This document shows positions 24,443-33,310 of a stretch of 64,000 nucleotides of DNA, one piece after another. The translations under genes were made by a program, and so were the position numbers. Every line of letters begins with the position of its first letter. The first letter of the stretch is position 1. Under the pieces are notes generated by a model. It was not told the origin of the DNA. It searched no databases and saw nothing but the letters and a program-made list of their open reading frames with translations. Source of the DNA: Candidatus Marispirochaeta associata (lineage in GTDB: Bacteria > Spirochaetota > Spirochaetia > JC444 > Marispirochaetaceae); contig JWTM01000507.1 of NCBI GenBank assembly GCA_001749745.1, forward strand, positions 62,001 through 126,000, given 5' to 3'.

Positions 24443-26592
24443 CCGTGCCCTCCGGACTTCTCGACCAACTGCACCATCTCCGGACGATTGAGATCGAGTA
24501 CCGTCAGCTGCAGGGTCTCAGCATTGTTGTAGTAGTTGCGTCCCAGCCGAAAGGCGACGTCGACCCGGTCTCCCAGGGCGAAGTCCCGTCCGAGCCGGGG
24601 AGCGGCGTTCCAGTAGACCGCCGGCCACTTGTGATCCCCCATCTCCAGCAGGAGCTTCAGGTGTACCACCTCCTTGCGACCGATCGGTTCGGCCTGGAGA
24701 ATCTTCATCCCTCGGGCCAGAAAGACCAGCGGCGGATTCCCCTCCCCGTAGGGTTCGAAGCGTTCCTGAACCTTGATCAGCTCGGGTCGCATATAGGCCT
24801 TGGGAAGTTCGGCGTCGATCAGGAGTCGCTCCTCCTCGACCTCCAGGGGCTCCATCCCCTGGGCAAAGGCCCGGACCAGCTGTTCGAAGCGGGGAAAGTT
24901 CTCTTCGGGCATGGAGAACCCCCCGGCGCAGTCGTGGCCGCCGTAATCGATCATGAGCTCCTCGAAGTTGGAGAGAAAGTGGCGCACGTTGAAGGGAGGA
25001 TCGCAGCGGACCGAGCCGACCGCTTTACCGTCGAAGTGGGAAACCACCACCGCCGGCACCTTGAAGGTATTCGAAAGCCGAGAGGCGATGATACCGGTGA
25101 TTCCCCGGTGTATCGCGTCGTCGGAGACGAAGACCATGTTGCCCTTGAGGTCTTCGAGAATCTTCTTGGTCTTTGGGAGCACCCGAGACCAGACGGTGTC
25201 GCCCAGCTTCTTGCGCTCCTTATTGAGGCTGTCCACCTCTTCCGCCAGGGACTTCAGCTCCTCGTTCTCCTCGGCCAAAAGCAGTTTCACCGCCGTATCG
25301 GGCCGCCCCAGACGTCCGGTGGCGTTGATCGAAGGCGAAAGTTGCCAGGAGATATCAGTGGTACCGATCCGCTTGCCGAGCAGATTCTTGAGAAACATCA
25401 GCTCCCGCAATCCCTTTCTGGTAGTGGAATTGAGAACCCTCAAGCCCTGGCGCACCAGAATACGGTTCTCGTCGGTCAGGGGCATCAGATCGGCCAGGGT
25501 ACCCAGGGCGACCAGATCCAGCAAGCGGGGATAAACCTCGGCCAGGGCCGGAATCTTGCGGTTGATGAAGCTCCGGAAGAGGTTGATCAGTACGTCGATC
25601 TCCTCCAGCTTGGCCGCTTCATAACGGCCGATGCGACTCTTCTCTCTCAAGGCCAACAGACTCGCCCCCCGGATCGACGGAAAGACCGCATCCAGCTCGG
25701 GTTTCAGGTCGTTGAGCCCGATTAGCGCATCGGGGCCGAAGATCTTCCTGAGCATCCGTTCCTGAAGTTCCGCATCATAGACGAGGATCTCGTGTCCCTC
25801 GAGGAAACGGTAGAGCCGGGTGTCGGACAGCCCGACCATCCCCGGATTGAGGGTCTCCACCACCCGGTCGGTCTCGACCAGATTGACCAGCTTCACCGCC
25901 TCTACGAAGTAGCTGTCGTTTCCCGGGCGCACATTCAGGAGCACCACGCTCTGGTTGTAGAAGGGGGATTGGGCGTAGAGGAGGGCCCAGATGAGCTTCG
26001 ACGTTACCCCGCAACCGGCCAAATCGCGGAAGGGATAGCCCGAATCCTCGATCTTGGGATTGATAATGGCCGCCGCCGGCGGGAGCTCCTCGGGAGGATT
26101 GTGATGATCGGTGACGATGGTATCGATGCCTAACTCGACTCCCCGTTCGATCTCCCCTTTGTTGGATATGCCGCAGTCGACGGTAATGATCAGCGTCCCG
26201 TCGGCGGCGGCGAACTCCTCCACCGCTTCCCGGGTGAGTCCGTAGGGATCGTCACCCATGGGAACCCGCCACTGGACCGACGCACCCATGGCTTTCAGGC
26301 TCTCGGTCAGCATGACCGTGGAGCTGATACCGTCCACGTCCCGGTCGCCGAAGACGAGGATATGCTCCCCCTCCTCGAGGGCCAGGAGAATCCGGTCGAC
26401 CGCATCCTCCATCTCGATAAAGAGGAAGGGATTATGGGTAAACATCAGATCCTCTTCCAACACGAACTTGATGTTCTCCCGTTCATGCAGATTGCGCCGA
26501 ACGATAATCGACGCCAGAAGGAGGTCCAGGTTGTACTCGTCGGCCACTTGTCGAACAGTGGCGCTCTCAATCGACTCTTTTTGCCAAATCAT
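24439..26592 (-). CDS. recJ: Single-stranded-DNA exonuclease RecJ with an inserted domain
   Basis: The 717-residue RecJ shows DHH motif I as VFGDRDVDGISS (residues 80-91; the usual Y-D-Y is here G-D-R), VDCGIS, TDHHNPP (161-167), INPK, LAGCGV, then VALGTLADLMPLTDENR, SWQLSPSINATGRLGRP and the DHHA1 signature GGHDCAGGF. It degrades single-stranded DNA 5' to 3' in RecFOR recombination and mismatch repair. Between LAGCGVTSKL (191-200) and RLLDLVALG (356 onward) there are about 130 extra residues (212-345) resembling a DnaQ-type exonuclease domain with all active-site residues replaced. It follows thpR by seven bases and overlaps the M23 gene. It shares an operon with recO, consistent with a repair role. 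Confidence 0.95.
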   Translation of the reverse strand: MIWQKESIESATVRQVADEYNLDLLLASIIVRRNLHERENIKFVLEEDLMFTHNPFLFIEMEDAVDRILLALEEGEHILVFGDRDVDGISSTVMLTESLKAMGASVQWRVPMGDDPYGLTREAVEEFAAADGTLIITVDCGISNKGEIERGVELGIDTIVTDHHNPPEELPPAAAIINPKIEDSGYPFRDLAGCGVTSKLIWALLYAQSPFYNQSVVLLNVRPGNDSYFVEAVKLVNLVETDRVVETLNPGMVGLSDTRLYRFLEGHEILVYDAELQERMLRKIFGPDALIGLNDLKPELDAVFPSIRGASLLALREKSRIGRYEAAKLEEIDVLINLFRSFINRKIPALAEVYPRLLDLVALGTLADLMPLTDENRILVRQGLRVLNSTTRKGLRELMFLKNLLGKRIGTTDISWQLSPSINATGRLGRPDTAVKLLLAEENEELKSLAEEVDSLNKERKKLGDTVWSRVLPKTKKILEDLKGNMVFVSDDAIHRGITGIIASRLSNTFKVPAVVVSHFDGKAVGSVRCDPPFNVRHFLSNFEELMIDYGGHDCAGGFSMPEENFPRFEQLVRAFAQGMEPLEVEEERLLIDAELPKAYMRPELIKVQERFEPYGEGNPPLVFLARGMKILQAEPIGRKEVVHLKLLLEMGDHKWPAVYWNAAPRLGRDFALGDRVDVAFRLGRNYYNNAETLQLTVLDLNRPEMVQLVEKSGGHG

Positions 26593-26599
26593 GCTCTAT

Positions 26600-27181
26600 C
26601 TATTCCGCCTCTGAATCTGTTCCAAGTTGATAGTTGCCCTCCCCGTAGTAGCGGGCGCCCCCTGAAGTCAGCTCGGAGCGGTAGAGGAGCATCTGCCGAA
26701 GCGGATAGCTCCTGCCGGAGAGAGCCGGGACTGCAAGATCTTCCGGAGTAAAGCTCCGCGGCGATCTCCCCTTTACCCGGGCCAGGGTTATATGGGGTTT
26801 GTAGCGCCGTTTCTCCGTCGGAAATCCGGCACTCTGCAGGAACTGCCCCAGCAATCCGTGAAACTCCTCTAAAGCCCGGTCGGTACAGCTTAAGGTCAGC
26901 TCGACTCCCTTAGCTCGTTTTAGACCGGGAAAGGCCCCAAGCTCTAAGGCTTGTACGGCGATGGGCCGCGCGAGCGCTGCGGCCCGTATCAAGAGGCCGT
27001 CCAGATCCGCCAGCCTTGCGGGATCGGTCTCCCCCAGAAAGTGGAGGGTCACATGGAGGTTCTCAACCGGTACCCTACGGAGGAAAGGAAAATCACCCGC
27101 TGTGAAGCGCTCCTGCACTGCGAGCAGATCCCGGAGCAGATCCTCATCGGGCTTCAGACCGATAAAAAGGCGCATCTTCAT
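26600..27181 (-). CDS. thpR: RNA 2',3'-cyclic phosphodiesterase
   Basis: The 193-residue protein has the two HxTx motifs of the 2H phosphoesterase (LigT/ThpR) family: NLHVTLHFLGE (about residue 42) and KPHITLARVK (about 137), and begins with the typical MKMRLFIGLKPDE. It opens 2',3'-cyclic phosphates at RNA ends. Its ATG overlaps the recO stop (ATGA at 27178-27181) and it is seven bases from recJ, so it is part of the recO operon. Confidence 0.93.
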   Translation of the reverse strand: MKMRLFIGLKPDEDLLRDLLAVQERFTAGDFPFLRRVPVENLHVTLHFLGETDPARLADLDGLLIRAAALARPIAVQALELGAFPGLKRAKGVELTLSCTDRALEEFHGLLGQFLQSAGFPTEKRRYKPHITLARVKGRSPRSFTPEDLAVPALSGRSYPLRQMLLYRSELTSGGARYYGEGNYQLGTDSEAE

Positions 27182-27930
27182 GCGCTCCGCAGGGTAAAAT
27201 AGACCCCGAAGGAGCGGACCTCCCGTTGCATGGTCTCATCCAATAGGTCGGCCAAGACGCTAATCAGGCCGGCTCGCACCCGCCGGTCGAGACCTATCTC
27301 CAGCGCCCGGGAGAGGGGCTTCTCTACGGCGCTCTCAAGATAGCGCAGCAGTCCCGGAGAGACCTCTCTACTCCCGTCCGGAGCGCAGTCGTGGCAGAGG
27401 AATTCTCCGCCGCGACGATCGAAGAAGGCCGGTTCCCGCCGTGCGCACGAGGCGCACTCCTTCTCAAGATGAAAAAAGCCGGCATGCAACAAGTAGCGCA
27501 GAAGATACTGAAAAACCAGCCGCTCGGTCAGTTCCGAATCGGCCGTATCCATCAGGGAGAGGATCCTTCTCAGGAGACCGAAGGGAAAACTGAAATCCGG
27601 GCCGCCTCCGGCGTAGGAGGCGATGGTGACCTCTGAGACCAGAGCCGCCGCATAGCTGCGGGCCAGATCGCTCCTTAAGCCCTCATAACTTTCGAGGATC
27701 TCGATGTCGGTGACCTTGATCTGATCCCGGACAGGATTGCGATAGAGATGCAGCCGGGCGTAGGAGTATGGATCGCTGGTACTCACCAAGCGGCTCTTCC
27801 CCTTATAGGCACCGAAGGCCGTAGCCCTGACCAGGCCCGACTCGGGGCAGAGCAGCAGCAGCTGCTTATGGTACTCCCCGATACGGGAGGCCCGCAGAAT
27901 CAGGGCGTCGGTCAGCGTGGCGCGGCTCAT
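27178..27930 (-). CDS. recO: DNA repair protein RecO
   Basis: The 250-residue RecO has an N-terminal OB-fold (residues about 1-80, starting ATLTDALILRASRIGEY) and a helical C-terminal domain with a zinc-binding pair CASC and CHDC (about 161-180). RecO anneals single strands and loads RecA with RecF and RecR. It heads a leftward operon with thpR, recJ and an M23 peptidase. The ATG at 27930 is only eight bases downstream of a good -10 element and has no Shine-Dalgarno sequence, so the mRNA appears leaderless. Confidence 0.95.
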   Translation of the reverse strand: MSRATLTDALILRASRIGEYHKQLLLLCPESGLVRATAFGAYKGKSRLVSTSDPYSYARLHLYRNPVRDQIKVTDIEILESYEGLRSDLARSYAAALVSEVTIASYAGGGPDFSFPFGLLRRILSLMDTADSELTERLVFQYLLRYLLHAGFFHLEKECASCARREPAFFDRRGGEFLCHDCAPDGSREVSPGLLRYLESAVEKPLSRALEIGLDRRVRAGLISVLADLLDETMQREVRSFGVYFTLRSA

Positions 27931-27938
27931 TGGGAGCC

Positions 27939-27967
27939 ATAATACATCTTTCTATTGATGATTTCAA
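27939..27967 (-). promoter_or_regulatory. Promoter of the recO operon (leaderless)
   Basis: On the minus strand TTGAAA (27962-27967) and TATTAT (27939-27944) are 17 bases apart, each one mismatch from consensus. Only the eight bases GGCTCCCA separate the -10 from the recO ATG, so transcription would begin at or within about two bases of the start codon. Confidence 0.75.
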
Positions 27968-27983
27968 TGAATCTTTGTACCTT
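27955..27983 (+). promoter_or_regulatory. Weak candidate promoter of lon
   Basis: TTGATG (27955-27960) and TACCTT (27978-27983) are 17 bases apart on the plus strand. The match is poor at -10. It overlaps the recO promoter on the other strand, so the two could interfere. I saw no CIRCE repeat or CtsR site. Confidence 0.3.
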
Positions 27984-28019
27984 AAAAAACACGAATCCAA
28001 TCCACCGCAAGAGGAACTC

Positions 28020-30395
28020 ATGGCTGAACAACAGATTATACCGGCGGATCAAGTATTGCCTAACAAACTCTTCATAATCCCTTTGAGCGGAAGACCGATC
28101 TTCCCGGGGATCTTTACCCCATTGATGATCGCGGATAAAGAGGACATGGAAGTAGTCAACCAGGCGATGGCCTCCAACGGTCTTATCGGCCTGGTGATGA
28201 TGAAAGAGGCCGAAACCGAGAATCCCAAGGCGACCGACCTGAACCGGGTCGGTACGGTAGCCAGAATCGTTAAGCGCATCAACCTTCCCGACGGAGGCTT
28301 GAACATCTTCATCTCCACCCTAAAGCGCTTCGAAATCAAGAAGTTTATCGCCCCTGAGCAACCTATCTCGGCCGCGGTCGACTACCTGGACGATGCCAAC
28401 GACGACTCAAACGAGGTAAAAGCCCTCTCCCGGGCATTGTTGACCGAGATGAAGCAGCTCTCCGAGAACAATCCCATCTTCTCCGAAGAGGTGCGGCTCA
28501 ACATGGTCAACATCGACCATCCCGGAAAGATTGCCGACTTTATCTCCTCCATCCTGAATGTAAAGCGGGAAGAGCAGCAGATGATCCTGGAGACCACCGA
28601 CGTCCAGCGCCGGATGGAGCAGGGGCTGATTTTTATCAAGAAAGAGCAGGAGCTCTTGAGCATTCAGAAGAAGATCCAGGAGCAGATCAATGAGAAGATC
28701 GAGAAGAGCCAACGGGAGTACTTCCTGAAGGAGGAGCTCAAGGCGATCAAAAAAGAGCTGGGAATGCCGGTGGACGCCAAAAGCGGCGAATATCAGCGCT
28801 TCAAGGAGGCGATCGACAAGCTGCCCCTGTCCGAAGAGGTCCGGGAACCGGTCGAGCGGGAACTCGAGAAATTCTCTCTCATGGATCCCAACGCCTCGGA
28901 ATTCGTGGTTACTCGCAACTACCTGGATACCATTGTCTCCCTCCCCTGGGAGGAGCCGAAACCTGAGGATTTCGAACTCGATCAAGCGCAGAAGATTCTC
29001 GATAAGGACCACTACGGCCTGGAGGAGGTCAAGAAGCGCATAATCGAATTCCTGGCGGTACGGAAGCTGAAGCAGGATACCAAGGGCTCTATTATCTGCC
29101 TGGTCGGTGCCCCTGGAGTGGGCAAAACCTCGGTCGGAAAATCGATCGCCCGGGCGCTGAACAAGGAGTTCTTCCGCTTCTCCGTCGGCGGGATGCGGGA
29201 TGAAGCCGAGATAAAGGGGCATCGTCGAACCTATGTCGGTGCTATGCCGGGTAAGGTCATCCAGGGCTTGAAGCTGGTAAAAACCCGTAATCCGGTCTTT
29301 ATGATCGACGAAATCGACAAGATGGGCGCCAGTTATCAGGGCGATCCATCCTCGGCCCTGCTCGAGGTTCTCGATCCGGAGCAGAACATCGCCTTTCGGG
29401 ACAACTACCTCGACCTTCCCTTCGACATCTCCTCGGTGCTCTTTATCGCCACCGCCAATACCTTGGATACCATTCCCCGACCGCTCCTGGACAGAATGGA
29501 GGTGATCCGCCTCTCCGGCTATATCGAGCAGGAGAAGATCGCCATCGCCAAGAAGTACATCATCCCTAAATCCTTAAGCAAGCACGGTTTGAAGAAGAAT
29601 CAGGTCCGGTTCGGCCAGAAGGCTCTCTCGTCGATCGCCGTCAACTATGCCCGGGAAGCGGGGATGCGGAACTACGAGAAGATGGTAGACAAGATCAACC
29701 GTAAAATCGCCACCAAACTGGTGACCAAAGAGACGGAACCTCCGATCAAGATAGACGGCGAGGAGCTCGAAGAGTATCTGGGGAAGGCAATCTTCCGGGA
29801 GGATGTGAAGAAGCAGGCCGCCGTGCCCGGAACCGCAGTAGGACTGGCCTGGACCAACTTCGGCGGGGACACCCTGGTCATCGAGGCGGTGCATAATCCC
29901 GGGAAGGAGGGATTCCGGCTGACCGGACAAATGGGGAAGGTAATGCAGGAGTCGGCCAGTATCGCCTACACCTATGCCCGCCATATCGCGGCCGAGATGG
30001 GCATCGATGCCGAATACTTCGAGAAAAACCAGATCCATCTCCACATTCCGGCCGGCGCCACCCCGAAGGACGGCCCCTCGGCGGGGATAACCATGACCGC
30101 CGCTCTCCTCTCCCTGGCCACGGGCAAGAAACTCAAGGCCGATTTCGCCATGACCGGCGAGCTGTCGCTGGTGGGGAATGTCCTTCCCATCGGAGGCCTG
30201 AAGGAGAAGGTTATCGCCGCGCGTCGGAATAAGCTGAAACATATCATCATCCCCAAGCAGAACGAGCGGGATCTCGAGGAGATACCCGAAAAAATCCGCA
30301 AGGGTTTGAGTTTTCACCCGGTGGAACGCATGGAAGAGGTAATCGACCTGCTGCTGCCCACGCTCAGGAACGGAAAGAAAGGAAGCGGTAAATGA
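28020..30395 (+). CDS. lon: ATP-dependent protease Lon
   Basis: The 791-residue Lon has the LonN substrate-binding region (residues about 10-200, FIIPLSGRPIFPGIFTP), a coiled-coil linker, an AAA+ module with Walker A GAPGVGKTS (about 362) and Walker B VFMIDEID, and a protease domain with catalytic Ser in PKDGPSAG (about 687) and Lys in GGLKEK (about 728). It degrades misfolded and regulatory proteins in the cytoplasm. The frame is open from 27930, but the ATG at 28020 has GAGG five bases upstream and gives the normal N terminus. Its TGA overlaps the ATG of the VanY-like gene. Confidence 0.97.
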   Translation: MAEQQIIPADQVLPNKLFIIPLSGRPIFPGIFTPLMIADKEDMEVVNQAMASNGLIGLVMMKEAETENPKATDLNRVGTVARIVKRINLPDGGLNIFISTLKRFEIKKFIAPEQPISAAVDYLDDANDDSNEVKALSRALLTEMKQLSENNPIFSEEVRLNMVNIDHPGKIADFISSILNVKREEQQMILETTDVQRRMEQGLIFIKKEQELLSIQKKIQEQINEKIEKSQREYFLKEELKAIKKELGMPVDAKSGEYQRFKEAIDKLPLSEEVREPVERELEKFSLMDPNASEFVVTRNYLDTIVSLPWEEPKPEDFELDQAQKILDKDHYGLEEVKKRIIEFLAVRKLKQDTKGSIICLVGAPGVGKTSVGKSIARALNKEFFRFSVGGMRDEAEIKGHRRTYVGAMPGKVIQGLKLVKTRNPVFMIDEIDKMGASYQGDPSSALLEVLDPEQNIAFRDNYLDLPFDISSVLFIATANTLDTIPRPLLDRMEVIRLSGYIEQEKIAIAKKYIIPKSLSKHGLKKNQVRFGQKALSSIAVNYAREAGMRNYEKMVDKINRKIATKLVTKETEPPIKIDGEELEEYLGKAIFREDVKKQAAVPGTAVGLAWTNFGGDTLVIEAVHNPGKEGFRLTGQMGKVMQESASIAYTYARHIAAEMGIDAEYFEKNQIHLHIPAGATPKDGPSAGITMTAALLSLATGKKLKADFAMTGELSLVGNVLPIGGLKEKVIAARRNKLKHIIIPKQNERDLEEIPEKIRKGLSFHPVERMEEVIDLLLPTLRNGKKGSGK

Positions 30396-31222
30396 GGAGA
30401 AACCTCACCGGCATGCTGCTGCTCTCAATTCTGCTCCTCGCCGCCTGCGCCCCCGGGGAACCGGAGGCCCAGACGGTCGAAAGCGAAACTGCGGAGCCGC
30501 TTATTCCCGAGTTCACCATAAGCCTGGACGAGCTGGCCCGCTTTGCCGTCGATTTGGAGGATTCAACCCTCGCCGAAGCGATGCTTGTGCGCCCGTCGGA
30601 ATTCCTGCTCCTAATGCGGGACGTGCTCACGGAGGATCCTGATCTCTTCCTAATCGCCGATAAAGAGCACTCCCTCCCCGCCGACTACCGGCCTGAGGAT
30701 CTGGTCTCCTTGAGCGATTTCGACCTGGCGTTGAACCGGGGAGACCTCTCCTTGAGCGCCGCAATCATGCCCGATCTCCTGGCAATGGATCAGGCGGCCC
30801 GAAACGCGGGCTTGCAGCTGGTCTACTCATCGAGTTTCCGCTCCTACGATTATCAGAAAGAGGTCTATACCCGGCATGTGGCTCAGCTCGGTCAAGAGGC
30901 TGCCGATCGGGTCTCGGCCCGCCCCGGGACCAGTCAGCATCAGCTGGGAACCACCGTCGACTTCGGTTCCATCACCGACGCCTTCGCCGCGACTCCCGAA
31001 GGGGAGTGGCTCGCAGAGCACGCCTGGGAGTACGGTTTCAGCCTCTCCTACCCGGCGGGTTATGAGGAGGAGACCGGCTATGCCTGGGAGAGCTGGCACT
31101 ACCGCTATATCGGACGGCCGGCGGCCCGGATGGCCGAGCTCTACTTCGACGGCCTGCAACACCGGTTCCTCGGCTTCCTGGCTGAACACCGCGCCTATTT
31201 CGAAGAGCGATATCTGGGGTGA
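30392..31222 (+). CDS. VanY/M15-type D-alanyl-D-alanine carboxypeptidase lipoprotein
   Basis: The 276-residue protein begins with a lipoprotein signal, lipobox LAAC (Cys about 19). The C-terminal half is an M15B (VanY-like) peptidase: SSFRSYDYQKEVY, the zinc motif SQHQLGTTVDF (H and D ligands) and ESWHYRYIG (catalytic Glu and His). It should trim peptidoglycan stem peptides outside the inner membrane. It overlaps lon by four bases (ATGA) and is followed directly by the U32 gene. Confidence 0.9.
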   Translation: MRRNLTGMLLLSILLLAACAPGEPEAQTVESETAEPLIPEFTISLDELARFAVDLEDSTLAEAMLVRPSEFLLLMRDVLTEDPDLFLIADKEHSLPADYRPEDLVSLSDFDLALNRGDLSLSAAIMPDLLAMDQAARNAGLQLVYSSSFRSYDYQKEVYTRHVAQLGQEAADRVSARPGTSQHQLGTTVDFGSITDAFAATPEGEWLAEHAWEYGFSLSYPAGYEEETGYAWESWHYRYIGRPAARMAELYFDGLQHRFLGFLAEHRAYFEERYLG

Positions 31223-31224
31223 GT

Positions 31225-32415
31225 ATGGAATTGCTGGCCCCGGCGGGCAATATCGAGAAACTCGCCTACGCCTACCGGTACGGTGCCGATGCGGCCTACA
31301 TCGGCTTGAAACAGTTCTCCCTGCGCGCCCGGGCGGAGAACTTCCACGCCGACGAGTTCGCCCGGATTGTTACGCTCAAGGGGAATAAGAAACTCTATGC
31401 GGCGATTAACATCTTCTTCCATCAACCGGACCTGCGTGCGCTAAAGGAGAACCTGGACTATATCGCCGCTTACCCGCTGGATGCACTGATCGTCTCCGAC
31501 ATCGGCGCCGCCCGCATACTAAGAGAAGCCTTTCCCGATACACCCCTGCATCTTTCCACTCAGGCCAACTGCATCAATGCTGAGGCGGTCAAGAGTTACC
31601 GGGACTTAGGCTTCTCCCGCATTATCCTCGGCCGGGAAACCGCCTTGAATGAGATCGCCGAGATCAAAGCGGCGGTCCCGGAAGTCGAACTCGAGGCCTT
31701 CGTGCACGGGGCCATGTGCCTGGCCTACTCGGGGCGTTGCTTCTTGAGCGCCTCCATGGCCGACCGCTCGGCCAACGAGGGCTTCTGCTCCCACTCCTGC
31801 CGCTGGAACTACCGAGTGCTCGAGGAGTCGGAACGGCCGGGCGAGTACTACCCCGTAGAGGAGGGAGAGAACTTCACCACCATCCTCTCCTCCAAGGATC
31901 TCTGCATGATCGATCACCTCCAGGCGCTTCACGATGCGGGGATCGATTCGATCAAGATCGAGGGACGCATGAAGTCGATCTACTACACCGCGGTGGTAAC
32001 CAGAGCCTATCGAAAAGCACTGGACGCTATCGGCGGCCAAGGCGATCCCGACTTACCAGCCTATCGGGAGGAGCTCTTCAACGTCTCCCACCGGGAATAC
32101 TCCACCGGATTCTACTTCGGGAAGGATGAGATCTCCATCCCGACCGAGAAATCCTACCAGCGGCGTTTTGTCTTCCTCGGAAGCCTCGGAGGCCGGGTCG
32201 AAGAGGGGCTCTTCGAGTTGGATGTGAAGAATCAGATCCGCAACGAAGACGAGCTGCAGTTTATCGGCCCGGACACCCCTTTCATCGCGGGATCAGAGTG
32301 GGAAATTCTGGACGAGGAGTTACAGCCGGTGGAGAAGGCGGATCACGGAAAAGCGTACTATATAAAAACAGCCCTCCCGCTGGAGGAGGGCTTTATTGTG
32401 CGGAAAGAGGCGTGA
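31225..32415 (+). CDS. U32 family peptidase (tRNA hydroxylation-type)
   Basis: The 396-residue protein has the U32 signature: MELLAPAGNIEKL at the N terminus, EAFVHGAMCLAYSGRC and SMADRSANEGFCSHSCRW, whose cysteines probably bind an iron-sulfur cluster. Relatives (TrhP/YrrO, RlhA) take part in hydroxylation of tRNA wobble uridine or rRNA, and the family name peptidase may be misleading. The frame opens with GTG at 31219, overlapping the preceding stop, but ATG 31225 has GGGG five bases upstream and matches the family N terminus. A hairpin inside the last codons acts as a terminator for the facing gene. Confidence 0.92.
   Translation: MELLAPAGNIEKLAYAYRYGADAAYIGLKQFSLRARAENFHADEFARIVTLKGNKKLYAAINIFFHQPDLRALKENLDYIAAYPLDALIVSDIGAARILREAFPDTPLHLSTQANCINAEAVKSYRDLGFSRIILGRETALNEIAEIKAAVPEVELEAFVHGAMCLAYSGRCFLSASMADRSANEGFCSHSCRWNYRVLEESERPGEYYPVEEGENFTTILSSKDLCMIDHLQALHDAGIDSIKIEGRMKSIYYTAVVTRAYRKALDAIGGQGDPDLPAYREELFNVSHREYSTGFYFGKDEISIPTEKSYQRRFVFLGSLGGRVEEGLFELDVKNQIRNEDELQFIGPDTPFIAGSEWEILDEELQPVEKADHGKAYYIKTALPLEEGFIVRKEA
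32362..32392 (-). terminator. Rho-independent terminator within the U32 gene end
   Basis: AGCCCTCC (32370-32377) pairs with GGAGGGCT (32385-32392) around a seven-base loop. On the minus strand this stem is followed by G and five T (32364-32369), a good terminator for the aldose-epimerase operon. On the plus strand it is followed by TTATTG only, so it may work weakly there. The whole element lies within the U32 coding sequence. Confidence 0.7.
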
Positions 32416-32427
32416 GAATACTCTCGG

Positions 32428-33306
32428 TCAGCAGGAAATCTCGATCGTAAAGGCGGCCTCAAAGAGTCCGTCGGCGGCTAGATTGATCATGCCGCTCTTC
32501 TCTTTCAATTCGCCCGAATCGCCGACTGTGGAATCTACCCCGAACCAGGGCTCGATACAGACAAAGTCTTCGGGGGCGTGAGGATAGGACCAGATCCCCA
32601 GATCGGGGAAGCCGTCGAATTCAACCCGAACAGACGGACCGCTCCCGCCTGCATACTCCAGGAGAAGGGCCGAGGATTCCAGACCGCGGAGGATTATCGC
32701 CCCCCGGGAGAAGAGCTCATGGGTTAGCGGCAAGAGTCCATCGGGAAGCAGAAACTCCTCCGTCCGGCCGCTGAGGAGGTTCCCCTCCTTTAGGTGCCGA
32801 ACGGTGGCCTCGGGTTTCTCGAAGCTGATTCGGTAATCCTCGAATCGGGACTCTTTGAGCAGGGGACAGTTGAAACCCGGATGGGCGCCGACGGAGAAGA
32901 GCATCTCTCCGGAACAGCGGTTCTCTATCTCGTAGCCGAGAGTCAAGCGATTGGCATTAAGGGTATAGATAATGTCGAAGCGAAAATGGAAGGGATAGAG
33001 AGCCAAGGTCTCCGGATCGCTTTCGAGCCGAAAACGCAGAGTCTCCTCATCAGAAGAAACCAGCTGCCACTCCCGACCACGCGCGAAGCCGTGAGAGGGG
33101 AGCTCATACTCATTTCCCGCAAATACGTAACGCCCGTCGTTGAGCCCCCCGATTACTGGGAAGAGCACTGGTGAACGACTCTTCCAGCTCGCATCGCTCC
33201 CTTGCCACAGATATTCGCGCCCTTCCGCGTCCCGAATCGAGGCCAGCTCCGCTCCTAGAGGGTCTACCTCGACTGAGAGAAGTTCGTTTCTAAGTCGGGC
33301 GCGCAT
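32428..33306 (-). CDS. Aldose 1-epimerase family protein (LacX-like)
   Basis: The 292-residue protein has the galactose-mutarotase fold of the LacX-type branch: GAELASIRDAEGREYLWQG, PVLFPVIGGL, LPSHGFARGREW (catalytic-region His), VGAHPGFNCPL (second His) and a C-terminal CIEPWFGVDS containing the general-base Glu. It interconverts sugar anomers in the cytoplasm; the exact sugar is unknown. It lies four bases after ilvD and ends the glyA-ilvD operon. Confidence 0.9.
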   Translation of the reverse strand: MRARLRNELLSVEVDPLGAELASIRDAEGREYLWQGSDASWKSRSPVLFPVIGGLNDGRYVFAGNEYELPSHGFARGREWQLVSSDEETLRFRLESDPETLALYPFHFRFDIIYTLNANRLTLGYEIENRCSGEMLFSVGAHPGFNCPLLKESRFEDYRISFEKPEATVRHLKEGNLLSGRTEEFLLPDGLLPLTHELFSRGAIILRGLESSALLLEYAGGSGPSVRVEFDGFPDLGIWSYPHAPEDFVCIEPWFGVDSTVGDSGELKEKSGMINLAADGLFEAAFTIEISC

Positions 33307-33310
33307 AAAA

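Noticed and set aside
24445..25725. Plus-strand ORF of 426 codons opposite recJ
   Set aside because: Reading-frame shadow of recJ; no ribosome-binding site and no recognisable domain.
27931..28019. CIRCE element or CtsR operator in front of lon
   Set aside because: No nine-base inverted repeat with a nine-base spacer and no AGTCAAA heptad pair.
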